A stretch of DNA of 64,000 nt. It comes from a bacterium. Its GTDB lineage: Bacteria > Planctomycetota > UBA1135 > UBA2386. The notes under the pieces were generated by a model, which saw nothing but the letters and a program-made list of their open reading frames with translations, was not told the origin of the DNA and ran no database searches. The position numbers were made by a program, and so were the translations under genes. Shown one piece after another: positions 45,886-55,000 of this stretch (its first letter is position 1; each line of letters starts with the position of its first letter). The DNA lies in contig JAUILN010000003.1 of NCBI GenBank assembly GCA_030432695.1, positions 710,707 through 774,706 on the forward strand, written 5' to 3'.

Positions 45886-48594
45886 ATGCCGACCCCTCGC
45901 CGACTGCTGCCCTTCCTCGCCGGCCTCGCGTCGGTCGCGTTCGTCGCGGCTCCTTCGGACCCGCCCGGGCGCGGCGGCCGAGCCGACGCCGATGGCAGCA
46001 CCTGGTGGTCCTATCGCCCGCTGACCCGCCCCGACGTCCCTGCGGTCTCCGGCCCCGACGCCGCCGGTCGCCCCTTCGTCCACAACCCGATCGACGCGTT
46101 CGTGCTGGCGCGTCTGGATGCCGCCGGCCTCGTGCCATCGCCCCGGGCCGCCGACGCGACGCTGATCCGGCGGGTCACCTTCGATCTGACCGGGCTGCCG
46201 CCGACTCCGGAGGAGGTCGCGGCGTACGTCGCCGACGCGCGCGCCGACAAGTACGAGCGGCTGGTCGATCGCCTGCTCGCCTCGTCGCAGTACGGCGTGA
46301 CCTGGGCGCGCCACTGGCTCGACGTGGTCCGCTTCGCCGAGACCGACAGCTTCGAGCGCGATCGGTTGAAGCCCGGTGCGTGGCGCTTCCGCGACTGGGT
46401 GGTCGACTCGCTGAACGCCGACAAGCCCTACGACCGCTTCCTGACCGAGCAGTTGGCGGGCGATGAGTTGCCCGATCGCTCGTTCGAGACGATGGTCGCG
46501 ACCGGCTACTTCCACCTCGGCATCCGCGACGACGAGCCGACCGATCCCCTGCAGGCGGTGTTCGACGACTTCGACGGGATGGTCGACACCACCGCGCGGG
46601 CGATGCTCGGCATCTCGATGGGCTGCGCGCGCTGTCACGACCACAAGAAGGATCCGATCCCGACCCGCGACTACTACCGGATGCTGGCGTTCTTCGAGGG
46701 TCTGAAGCCCTACAAGGAAGGCGGCGGCAACGGCATCTCGCAGGGCAACTTCGTCAAGCGGTTGCCGGTGGACTTCGGGGAGCGGGACTTCGACCGGGAG
46801 CTGGAGGCATGGCGACGGCAACACGATGCCGCAGCGCGCGAGGCGGTCGATCTGGCCGAGGAGGCGCTGGGCCGGCTCCCCGAGTCGGAGCGCGCGGCAC
46901 TGCTCACGGGCTGGCGAGCCGGGCTGGTCTTCGAGGAGGCCGAGGTGCTCACCGCGCCGCGGCGCCTCGATCGCCCGGTGCAGGACGACTTCTCGATCAG
47001 TTGCTGGTTCCGTGCCGAGCGGCCGGGGCGTGGCAACGACCGCGATGCGCGCTGGTTCCTGGGGTCGGGTCTGGTCGATGCCGAGATCCACGGGGTCGTC
47101 GACGACTTCGGGCTGGCGCTGGTCGGCAGTCGGGTCGTCGCCGGCGTCGGCAATCCCGAGACCTTCCTGAAGTCGCCCGCGGGCCTCGCCGACCGCACCT
47201 GGCACCACGTGGTGTTCACGCGGCACCGTGAGAGCGGGCGGGTCGCACTCTACGTGGATGGTGCGTTGGTCGACGCTGCGACCGGCGGCAAGCAGGCCCT
47301 CGACGCCAATCCCGACCTCTGGATCGGCCGGAGCACGCTCCGTGACGACGCCTTCCCTGGCGAGATCCGGCAGGTACGGATCCACGAGCGCGCGGTCGAC
47401 GCCGCGGGAGTCCTCGACCTCTGGCAGGACGGTGGTTTCGCACCCGGCGTCGCGGATGCGGTGGAAGCCAAGGTCGGCGCGCCGGAGCGGGCCCGTTACG
47501 AGGCCGCGGTGGCGCGACTTCTCGGGTTGGAGCGGCCGACGCGGGAGCAGGTCGACGTGCTCTGTGCGCAGGAGGATCCGGCACGGGTGCCCGAGAGCTT
47601 CGTGCGCGAACGCGGCAACGCGCACGCCAAGGGCGCGAAGGTGGAGCCGGGCTTCCCCGAGGTGCTCGGCGGTGGCGCACCGGAGCGCATCGCTCCTCCG
47701 GAGCATGGTGACTCGACCGGGCGGCGTCTCGCGTTCGCTCGTTGGCTGACCCGGCCCGACCATCCGCTGACCTGGCGGGTGATCGTCAACCGGGTCTGGA
47801 TGCACCACTTCGGCCGCGGGATCTCGCGGACCCCGGACGACTTCGGCAAGCTCGGCGAGGCGCCGACCCATCCCGAGCTGCTCGACTGGCTGGCCAGCGA
47901 GTTCGTGGCGCGGGGCGCCCGACTCAAGGACCTGCACCGACTCATCGTCACCTCGGCGACCTACCGCCAGTCGTCGGCGCCGCGTGACGAGGTCCTGCAG
48001 GGCGATCCGGTCAACGACCTGTTCTCCCGTGCGCCGATCCGCCGGCTCACCGCCGAGGGCGTGCGTGACTCGATCCTCGCGGTCGCCGGCAACCTGAACC
48101 TCGAGATGGGCGGTCCGGGCATCTACCCGGAGATGCCGCGCGCGGTGCTGGAGACGTCCTCACGGCCCGATGCCGCCTGGGGGCGGTCCTCGCCCGAGCA
48201 GGCGGCGCGACGGTCGATCTACGTGCACGTGAAGCGCTCGCTGGTGATGCCGCTGCTGCAGGCCTTCGACCTCGCCGACACCGACACCAGTTGCCCGGTG
48301 CGCTTCGTCACCACGCTGCCGACGCAGGCGCTGACGATGCTCAACAGCGACCTCCTGAACCAGCAGGCGGCGATCCTCCGCGACCGGGTGGTCGCCGAGC
48401 GGGACGTGCTCGAGAAGCAGCTCGCGCGGGGCCTGGAGCTGGTGACCCAGCGGCCGGCGCGCGACGTCGAGGTGGAGGCGCTCTGCCGACTGCATGCCGA
48501 TCTGGGCGCCGAGCATGGCTGCGACACCGCCGAGGCGCTGCGCCTGTGCTGCCTGACGCTGCTCAACCTGAACGAATTCGTCTACGTGGACTGA
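45886..48594 (+). CDS. PSD1 (DUF1549/DUF1553) protein with embedded LamG domain
   Basis: A 902-aa exported protein; signal MPTPRRLLPFLAGLASVAFV to about residue 22. DUF1549 (~60-290) includes LIRRVTFDLTGLPPTPEEV, WARHWLDVVRFAETDSFERD and the CARCHDHKKDPI (CxxCH-like) site. A LamG/concanavalin-like insert (~360-520: DDFSISCWFRA, WHHVVFTRHRESGRVALYVDG) follows. DUF1553 (~600-900) carries LAFARWLTRPDHPLTWRVIVNRVWMHHFGRGI. The usual N-terminal planctomycete cytochrome-c domain is absent. These proteins are a planctomycete hallmark, paired with DUF1501; their biochemical role is not established, though sulfatase/polysaccharide contexts are common. The next gene starts 32 bp after. Confidence 0.93.
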   Translation: MPTPRRLLPFLAGLASVAFVAAPSDPPGRGGRADADGSTWWSYRPLTRPDVPAVSGPDAAGRPFVHNPIDAFVLARLDAAGLVPSPRAADATLIRRVTFDLTGLPPTPEEVAAYVADARADKYERLVDRLLASSQYGVTWARHWLDVVRFAETDSFERDRLKPGAWRFRDWVVDSLNADKPYDRFLTEQLAGDELPDRSFETMVATGYFHLGIRDDEPTDPLQAVFDDFDGMVDTTARAMLGISMGCARCHDHKKDPIPTRDYYRMLAFFEGLKPYKEGGGNGISQGNFVKRLPVDFGERDFDRELEAWRRQHDAAAREAVDLAEEALGRLPESERAALLTGWRAGLVFEEAEVLTAPRRLDRPVQDDFSISCWFRAERPGRGNDRDARWFLGSGLVDAEIHGVVDDFGLALVGSRVVAGVGNPETFLKSPAGLADRTWHHVVFTRHRESGRVALYVDGALVDAATGGKQALDANPDLWIGRSTLRDDAFPGEIRQVRIHERAVDAAGVLDLWQDGGFAPGVADAVEAKVGAPERARYEAAVARLLGLERPTREQVDVLCAQEDPARVPESFVRERGNAHAKGAKVEPGFPEVLGGGAPERIAPPEHGDSTGRRLAFARWLTRPDHPLTWRVIVNRVWMHHFGRGISRTPDDFGKLGEAPTHPELLDWLASEFVARGARLKDLHRLIVTSATYRQSSAPRDEVLQGDPVNDLFSRAPIRRLTAEGVRDSILAVAGNLNLEMGGPGIYPEMPRAVLETSSRPDAAWGRSSPEQAARRSIYVHVKRSLVMPLLQAFDLADTDTSCPVRFVTTLPTQALTMLNSDLLNQQAAILRDRVVAERDVLEKQLARGLELVTQRPARDVEVEALCRLHADLGAEHGCDTAEALRLCCLTLLNLNEFVYVD

Positions 48595-48613
48595 GTCCGA
48601 AGGGACCGACGCT

Positions 48614-48620
48614 GAAGGGA
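48614..48620 (+). promoter_or_regulatory. Shine-Dalgarno for DUF1501 gene
   Basis: GAAGGGA lies 6 nt before ATG 48627, within the 32-bp gap to the PSD1 gene. This is typical of an operon-internal gene and selects this start over the upstream frame. Confidence 0.7.
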
Positions 48621-48626
48621 CTGACC

Positions 48627-50111
48627 ATGACTGATCTTCGACCGGTGGACACCTTCTGCGGTCGGACCCGCCGCGAGTTCCTCGGCCAGGCAGGTGCCGG
48701 CTTCGCCGCGCTGCCGATGGTGGACCTGCTGTCGCGTGACGGCCTGTTCGGCCGGCCCGACGGCGGCCGGCCCGACGACCAGAAGAGCGCGGGCCGCACC
48801 GATCCGCTGGCCCCCAAGGCCCCGCACCACAAGCCCAAGGCGCGGTCGGTGATCTTCCTGTTCATGTATGGCGGGCCCAGCCACGTCGACACCTTCGACT
48901 ACAAGCCGGCGCTCTACCCGCTCGACGGCAAGACCATCGACATCAAGACCAAGGGCCGCGGCGGCAGCAAGAGCCAGGGTCGAGTGGTCGGTCCGAAGTG
49001 GTCGTTCCGCCAGTACGGCGAGTGCGGCAAGTGGGTCTCCGACCTGTTCCCGAACCTCGCGCACTGCGTCGACGACCTGGCGTTCCTGCACTCGATGTAC
49101 GCCGAGTCGCCGCTGCACGGCTCGGCGATGCTGATGATGAACTCGGGCAGCATCCTGAGCGGTGCGCCCTGCCTCGGCTCCTGGGTCAACTACGGCCTCG
49201 GCAGTGAGAACGAGAACCTGCCGGGCTTCGTGGTGATGCTCGACGACACCGGCGGGCCGATCTCGGGCGCCAAGAACTGGACCGCGGGCTACATGCCGGC
49301 GACCTACCAGGGCTGCGTGCTACGGCCCAGGGGCGAGCCGATCCTCGACCTGAACCTGCCGAAGGGCATGACCCGGCCGATGCAGCGTCGTCTGCTCGAC
49401 GGGCTCGGCGAGCTGAACCACCTGCACCTCGACCCGCGGCGCGGTGCCAACAGCGAACTCGAGGCGCGGATCGCCAGCTACGAGCTGGCCTACCGGATGC
49501 AGCAGTACGCGCCCGAGGCGGTCGACGTCGACGACGAGCCCGACCACATCAAGGAGCTCTACGGCCTCGACCACGAGCGCACCGCGCCGTTCGCCCGCAA
49601 GTGCATCCTGGCGCGGCGGCTGGTCGAGCGCGGCGTGCGCTTCGTGCAGGTCTACTCCGGCGGCAACCACAACGACGCCAACTGGGACGCACACGGCGAC
49701 CTGGTGCACAACCACACCTACCACGCCGGCAACACCGACCGGCCGATCGCCGGGCTGCTGCGCGACCTCAAGCAGCGCGGCCTGCTCGAGGAGACGATCG
49801 TGATCTGGGGCGGCGAGTTCGGCCGTCAGCCGACCGCGGAGTACGCCAAGGGCACCGGCCGTGACCACAACTCGGCAGGATTCACGATGTGGATGGCTGG
49901 AGGTGGCATCAAGGGCGGGGTGTCGGTGGGCACCACCGACGAACTCGGCAACGAGGCGGTGGACCGGCCCTTCCACGTCAAGCACCTGCACGCGACTGTG
50001 CTGCAGCAGCTCGGTCTGGATCCGAACCGGCTGAGCTACTTTCACGCCGGTCTCGACCGGAAGCTGGTCGGTGTCGAGGGCGCCGAGCCGATCTGGGACC
50101 TGATCGGCTGA
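48627..50111 (+). CDS. DUF1501 protein, Tat-exported (sulfatase-fold relative)
   Basis: A 494-aa protein. Twin-arginine signal RTRREFLGQAGAGFAALP (residues ~13-30). The DUF1501 domain, an alkaline-phosphatase-fold relative, covers the rest: VIFLFMYGGPSHVDTFDYKP at the start, FLHSMYAESPLHGSAMLMM, GYMPATYQGCVLRP and, late, VIWGGEFGRQPTAE and DHNSAGFTMWMAGGGIKGG. Always found paired with the preceding PSD1 type in planctomycetes. The pairing suggests a joint exported function; metal-dependent hydrolysis is inferred from the fold only. Confidence 0.94.
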   Translation: MTDLRPVDTFCGRTRREFLGQAGAGFAALPMVDLLSRDGLFGRPDGGRPDDQKSAGRTDPLAPKAPHHKPKARSVIFLFMYGGPSHVDTFDYKPALYPLDGKTIDIKTKGRGGSKSQGRVVGPKWSFRQYGECGKWVSDLFPNLAHCVDDLAFLHSMYAESPLHGSAMLMMNSGSILSGAPCLGSWVNYGLGSENENLPGFVVMLDDTGGPISGAKNWTAGYMPATYQGCVLRPRGEPILDLNLPKGMTRPMQRRLLDGLGELNHLHLDPRRGANSELEARIASYELAYRMQQYAPEAVDVDDEPDHIKELYGLDHERTAPFARKCILARRLVERGVRFVQVYSGGNHNDANWDAHGDLVHNHTYHAGNTDRPIAGLLRDLKQRGLLEETIVIWGGEFGRQPTAEYAKGTGRDHNSAGFTMWMAGGGIKGGVSVGTTDELGNEAVDRPFHVKHLHATVLQQLGLDPNRLSYFHAGLDRKLVGVEGAEPIWDLIG

Positions 50112-50160
50112 GCGGGTCCGGGCTCGGGTCGCCGCGCCGCCTCGGGCGGCGGGAGGGGAA

Positions 50161-50237
50161 GATCCGAACAACACGGTCAGCGCAGCCGACTGCCTCGCGG
50201 CGCAGCGAGTCATGCCCCTTCGGTTGCGGCAGGAGGC
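50161..50237 (-). repeat. Dispersed intergenic repeat, copy B
   Basis: This is the reverse complement match of 19322-19407 (see that entry), about 9 nt shorter in the middle. It lies between the DUF1501 and GGDEF genes, just ahead of the GGDEF promoter-like TACAAT. Any start codon placed inside it for the next gene is unlikely. Confidence 0.75.
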
Positions 50238-50258
50238 AGCGCTGGAGAGATCTCGCAT

Positions 50259-50264
50259 TACAAT
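50259..50264 (+). promoter_or_regulatory. -10 hexamer before diguanylate cyclase
   Basis: TACAAT, close to the sigma-70 consensus, is 10 nt before ATG 50275. An earlier ATG at 50263 overlaps it, so 50275 is preferred. Confidence 0.5.
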
Positions 50265-50274
50265 GAGCCCCGCG

Positions 50275-51366
50275 ATGCATCCCGACCCAGACTCCGAGGA
50301 GGCCGCTCTCGAGCGCCGCGTGGCCGAGCTCGAGCAGGCGTTGAAGGCCTCCGAGGAGTCGCTGGCGATCGAGCGACTGAAGCTGCAGCAGACCGAGGCG
50401 GCCTTGCTGCAGATGGCGGCGTTGTTCGGGAACGCGCCGGTCTCCCTGATCCTGATGGGAGACGACGGTCGGATCACCGACCTGAACGCCGAGGCCGAGC
50501 GGGCCTTCCGCTGCCGCCGTGAGGCGGTGTTGGGACGGCCCCTCGAGGACGTGATCGACCCGGTCGACCGGGAGGAGGCGCGGCGACTGATCGCCGAGTG
50601 CCTGGAGGGCGCGGTCCAACGAGGAGTGGAGCGTCTGCTGTGGCCGGGCCGGGCCTGCGGACTGGAGGACTCGACGCTGATGTTCCCGATCCGCAATGCG
50701 GCCGGCGAGGTGGTCGGCGCGGCGATGACCGAGGACCTGACCGAGATCAAGGATTCGCGGAGCCTGTTGGCCACCGTGAACCGCGAGCTGCGGCAGCTCG
50801 CGGTGCTCGACGGCCTGACGGGCCTGGTGAATCGGCGCAGCTACGAGCGGGTCTTGAGCCGCGAGGTCCGGCGAGCCGCGCGGAGCCGCGAGCCGATGAC
50901 CGTCGCGATGATCGACGTCGACGAGTTCAAGGCGTTCAACGACACCCTCGGTCATGCCGCGGGCGACGCGGTGCTCCGAGCGGTCGCCGACGTCCTGCGC
51001 GGAGCCGCGCAGCGGGCCGGCGATGTCGTGGCCCGCTATGGCGGCGAGGAATTCGTCGCGGTCCTGCCCGGCGTCGACGCGGAAGGCGCGGCGCGGATCG
51101 GTGAGCGGATGCGCTCCGAGGTGGAGCAGCTTGCGGTTCCTCGCGACGACGACGACTCCGCAGTGGTCACGATCAGCGTCGGGTTGGCGACGTGGGTGCC
51201 GTACCGCGACAGCGCGCCGCCGAAGATCGTCGAGGCCGCGGACCGGGCGCTCTACCAGGCGAAGGACGAAGGCCGCAACCGCGTCGTGGTGGTCGACCTC
51301 GGCCGCGACGGTCCCGCACGGTCGCTCGGTGCCGACGCCGGATCCTCCAAGCACGAGGCGTCCTGA
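50275..51366 (+). CDS. PAS-GGDEF diguanylate cyclase
   Basis: A 363-aa soluble protein. A coiled coil (~8-45) leads to a PAS domain (~45-160, LILMGDDGRITDLNAEAERAF). The GGDEF domain (~170-340) has LDGLTGLVNRRSY, the active site RYGGEEF (256-260 for GGEEF) and the inhibitory I-site RAGD (247-250) placed five residues ahead. It should make cyclic di-GMP and be product-inhibited. No membrane anchor. The longer frame from 50212 is rejected because it lies in the dispersed repeat. Confidence 0.92.
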   Translation: MHPDPDSEEAALERRVAELEQALKASEESLAIERLKLQQTEAALLQMAALFGNAPVSLILMGDDGRITDLNAEAERAFRCRREAVLGRPLEDVIDPVDREEARRLIAECLEGAVQRGVERLLWPGRACGLEDSTLMFPIRNAAGEVVGAAMTEDLTEIKDSRSLLATVNRELRQLAVLDGLTGLVNRRSYERVLSREVRRAARSREPMTVAMIDVDEFKAFNDTLGHAAGDAVLRAVADVLRGAAQRAGDVVARYGGEEFVAVLPGVDAEGAARIGERMRSEVEQLAVPRDDDDSAVVTISVGLATWVPYRDSAPPKIVEAADRALYQAKDEGRNRVVVVDLGRDGPARSLGADAGSSKHEAS

Positions 51367-51434
51367 TCCCGGCTCGGCGGGTGAGGGATGCCTCACCTTG
51401 CGTGAGTCGCCTCTCCCGCTCAGACTCCCAGCAG

Positions 51435-52061
51435 ATGGCCGGCGCGGACGATCAGACGGTGGCCCTGCTGCAGGCCTGGCACGACGGCGACCGCAAGGCG
51501 CTGGCCGAACTCGTCGATCGGGACCGCGACTGGATCGTCGATCGGGTGCGTGCAAGGCGTGGTCCGCTGCTCGAGGCGCACGCCGACACGCTCGACGATG
51601 CCCACGATCTGATCCTCCAGGTCATGGAGTATGCGCCCCGCTTCGTCGTCGCCAGCCGACGCCAGTTTCGCGCCCTGGTAGCGCGGATGGCGGAGAACAT
51701 GCTGGCCGACAAGGCGCGTCGGTTGGCTCGGCGCCGGCCGTTGGGCGGCGCCGGGCTCGAGCAGGAGAGTCGTCTCTGTCTGGATCCGTCGGTGTCGTTG
51801 CCGGCGGCGCCGAGCGAGCTGGCGTCGCGCAACGAGGAGCGGGAATGGCTCCGGCTGGGCCTGGAGTTCCTGGACGACGACGATCGGCGGATCGTTCATC
51901 GTCATCGGTTCGAAGGCCGGACCTTCAGCGAGATCGGTCAGGAGGAGGGGCTGCAGGAGAGCACCGCTCGGATGCGCTTCCACCGCGCCATGCTGCGACT
52001 CGCGGGGTTGGTGCAGCGGCTGCAGGCGGGGGACTTGCCGGAGCTGTTGGCGGGCGCCTGA
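51435..52061 (+). CDS. ECF-type sigma factor
   Basis: A 208-aa protein. Region 2-like sequence (LLQAWHDGDRKALAELVDRDRDWI ... FVVASRRQFRALVARMAENMLADKARR) and a region 4 helix-turn-helix (DRRIVHRHRFEGRTFSEIGQ, then STARMRFHRAMLRL) are present. A 20-residue linker separates them. This layout matches the planctomycete ECF groups that lie beside Ser/Thr kinases. The kinase gene ends 26 bp away on the other strand. CAGACT 8 nt upstream of ATG 51435 suggests a leaderless start. An anti-sigma gene is not seen; the kinase may play that role. Confidence 0.85.
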   Translation: MAGADDQTVALLQAWHDGDRKALAELVDRDRDWIVDRVRARRGPLLEAHADTLDDAHDLILQVMEYAPRFVVASRRQFRALVARMAENMLADKARRLARRRPLGGAGLEQESRLCLDPSVSLPAAPSELASRNEEREWLRLGLEFLDDDDRRIVHRHRFEGRTFSEIGQEEGLQESTARMRFHRAMLRLAGLVQRLQAGDLPELLAGA

Positions 52062-52087
52062 CGCTGCGCCGCCCGTTGTTCCGGTGC

Positions 52088-55000
52088 TCACCGGTCTGTG
52101 TCGAGAAGTGCCCGGAGATCCGCGGTCCGGTCGCCGGCGTCTCGATCGTTCAGGCGCAGGATCCGTTCGGTGCGCTCGGCCAGCGACCGCAGTTCACGCT
52201 GGACCAGTGGATCCGCCTCCGACCAGTCGATCGGGTCGGGGATGGCCTCGCGGATCGCGGTAGTCCGCGCGTCGGCAGCGGGATCGAGAGGCGTGTCTTC
52301 CCATGCCAGGAGCAGCGCGCGCCAACGCTCGGCGAAGGTCCGGGGCGTGGCGGCGCCGTTGGCGAAGACCGGCGCCAGGAGCTCGTCGACCGGGCGGGAC
52401 GCGGTGAGCGAAGCCCGGTCACGGTTCCGCGTGGCGAGCGCGTCGTTCGTCATGCCCGCGAGATCGACGCGCACGCGGACTTGCTCGAGCAGGGATTCGC
52501 GGATCGAGGTGTCGAGCGTGTCGAACCATCCGGTCTCCGACGTCGCCAACTCGTGGCAGCGTGCGGCGTCCCCGGCCTCGTGGAGGGTGGCGGTGAGCTG
52601 GGAGGCGGTGGCGAGTCGGTCGACGAACGGCTCGATCCGGCGCTCCGAACCGGCGCGACTCAGTTCGGTGCGGAGCTCGAGCGACCGGGTCAGGACCTGG
52701 GTGGCTCGCCGTGCATCGCCGGTCTCGCGGGCTCTGACCCCACGGTTGTGGAGCAGGCGTGCCAGGTCGCCGCGAGTCCGCAGCGAGTCGGGATCTCGGG
52801 CCAGGATCCGTTCGGAGAGCGTGATCGCACGGTCGAATTGCAGGTCCGCCTCCTCGCCCCGACCGAGCAGCGCGAAGCTGACCGCGAGGTTGGTGGCGAT
52901 CCGGCTGGCGAGCTGGAGCCCGTCGATCGCACACCGCGGATCCTCGCTCCACGGCTCCAGGGCCGCCGCGGCGGCGTGGTAGCGCTGGTTCGCGGCCGCC
53001 ATGCCGAGGTCTCCACGCTCGAGGTTGCCGAGGTTGTAGAGGGTCATCGCCTTGGCGAAGTGCGCGTCGAAGACCTCCTCGTTGGACTCGATCAGACGAT
53101 CCTGGATCTCGAGCGCGCGTTGCAGGGCGGCGCGCGCCGGGCCCTCCTGACCGGCCTGTCGCTCCACGGTCGCGCGGTTGTTCCATGCCGTGGCGAGGCT
53201 GCGCAGCACCTGCAGGTTGCCGGGGAAGTCTTCGTGCAGTGACTCGAGCACCTCGCAGGCCTCGACCAGCATGTCGCGCGCCATCTCCGGATGGCGTGCC
53301 CGGCGCTCCTCGATCGCCGCGGCCATCAGGGTGGCCGAGTAGCTGCTGCGGGTCTCGCGCGAAGGCCGGCGCTCGGTGGCCATCAACTCGCGGTAGGCTG
53401 CGAGCGAGGCCTCGAAGTCCTCGAGCGCTCGGGCACCTTCGCCGCGATCACGCCATACCCGTCCACGGACCCGCAGCGCGGCGGCGCGGCTCTCGATCGC
53501 GTTCCGGCGCGTGTCGTCGTCCAGCGGGGCGTCGATGCCCTCGAGCAGCCGCAGGATCTCGCTGCAGTGGGCCAGTGCTGCTTCGTCGTCGCCGGATTCG
53601 CGGTACGCGTCGGCCAGCGCACCGAGGCTCACCGTGAGCGAGACCGCGTAGGAAGGCGCCGGTCCGACGAGTTCGAGTCCGGTCCGCTTGTGTCGGGCCG
53701 CCGCTTCCAGTTCTTCGCGCCCGGACTCCGGATGGCCGAGTGCGCGATGGCCGAGTGCAAGGAGGTGACAGGCCCTGCCGGTGTCGTAGGCCGCGAGCGC
53801 GTCCTCGGGGTTCGCCGCGGCGGCCTGTGCGAAGACGGTGCGGGACTGTTCCAGTAGCGCCATGCCCTCGCTGTAGCGGCCCAGTTCCAGCAGGAGTTCG
53901 CCGGCCGCCAGCCGCGAGAGCCCGGCGTCGCGCTGCAGTCGCGGTTCGTCGCCATAGCGGTCGAGGAAGTGCTGGTGGAAGCGGATCGCCGCTTCGATCA
54001 GCTCGCCGCGCACGTCTTCGACCGCGGGTAGGTCGCGCAGCTGCTGCTGGGCTGCGTCGACCAGCTGTTGCACCGCGGCACGCGCGTCGGTGAGCGCGGA
54101 CTCGGCCCGGGCGCTGGAGCGACGCGCCTCCTCGGCCTGGCGGTCCGCGGCGAGTCGGGCCTCGCTGGCCTCGTGGGCCCGGCGGTCGGCGCGTCGGCCC
54201 TCGTCGCGGGCGATCCGGGCCTGCTCGGCAACCGCCAGGGACTGCCAGGCGATCGCCACCTGCGAGGCCAGCAGCAGCACGAGCACCACCGAGACCAGTG
54301 GATTCCGTTGCGCCCAGAGCCGCGCGCGGAGCAGTGGCCCGGTCGGCCGCGCGTGGATCGGTTGCCGTTCGCGGACCCGACGCAGATCCTCCGCGAAGTC
54401 CAGCGCGGTCGCGTAGCGCCGCGCGGGCTCCTTGCGCATGGCGGTCTCGATGACGACGTCGAGGTCGCGCGGCAGGTTGCGGTCGAGGCGGCTCGGCTTC
54501 GGGGGCGCGTCGTGGAGGATGCGCAGGTACAGCTCCTCGCGCGTGTCGGCGGCGAACGGCGGGCGCAGCGTGAGGCACTGGTAGAGGGTCGCGCCCAGCG
54601 CGTGGACGTCGGTGCCGCGGTCGATGCGCCGGCCGTCCGGCGAGATCTGCTCGGGTGCCATGTAGGCCGGCGTGCCGACCGGGCTACCGGTCACCGTCAG
54701 CGCCTGCTCCTCGGCGGTGTCGTCGCGGGCGAGGCCGAAGTCGAGGACCACCGGGTCACCGTGCGGCGTGACCATCAGGTTGCCCGGCTTGACGTCGCGA
54801 TGGACCAGGCCGGCCTCGTGGGCCTCGTGCAGGGCGCGCGCCGCCCGTTCGACGAAGCGGAGCGTGGTCGCCAGACGTCGGCGCGCCTGGGCGCGACTCG
54901 TGGAGCTGCCGCCGCCACCGCCTCCGCTGCCGTGTACCGTGCTGCTGGTCGACGACGTGCCGGGGTCGGGGAGCTCGAGGGGCTCGCCGCGCTGAATCGC

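Noticed and set aside
50212..50274. Earlier start for the diguanylate cyclase
   Set aside because: That stretch overlaps the dispersed repeat and the TACAAT hexamer, so it is probably untranslated.
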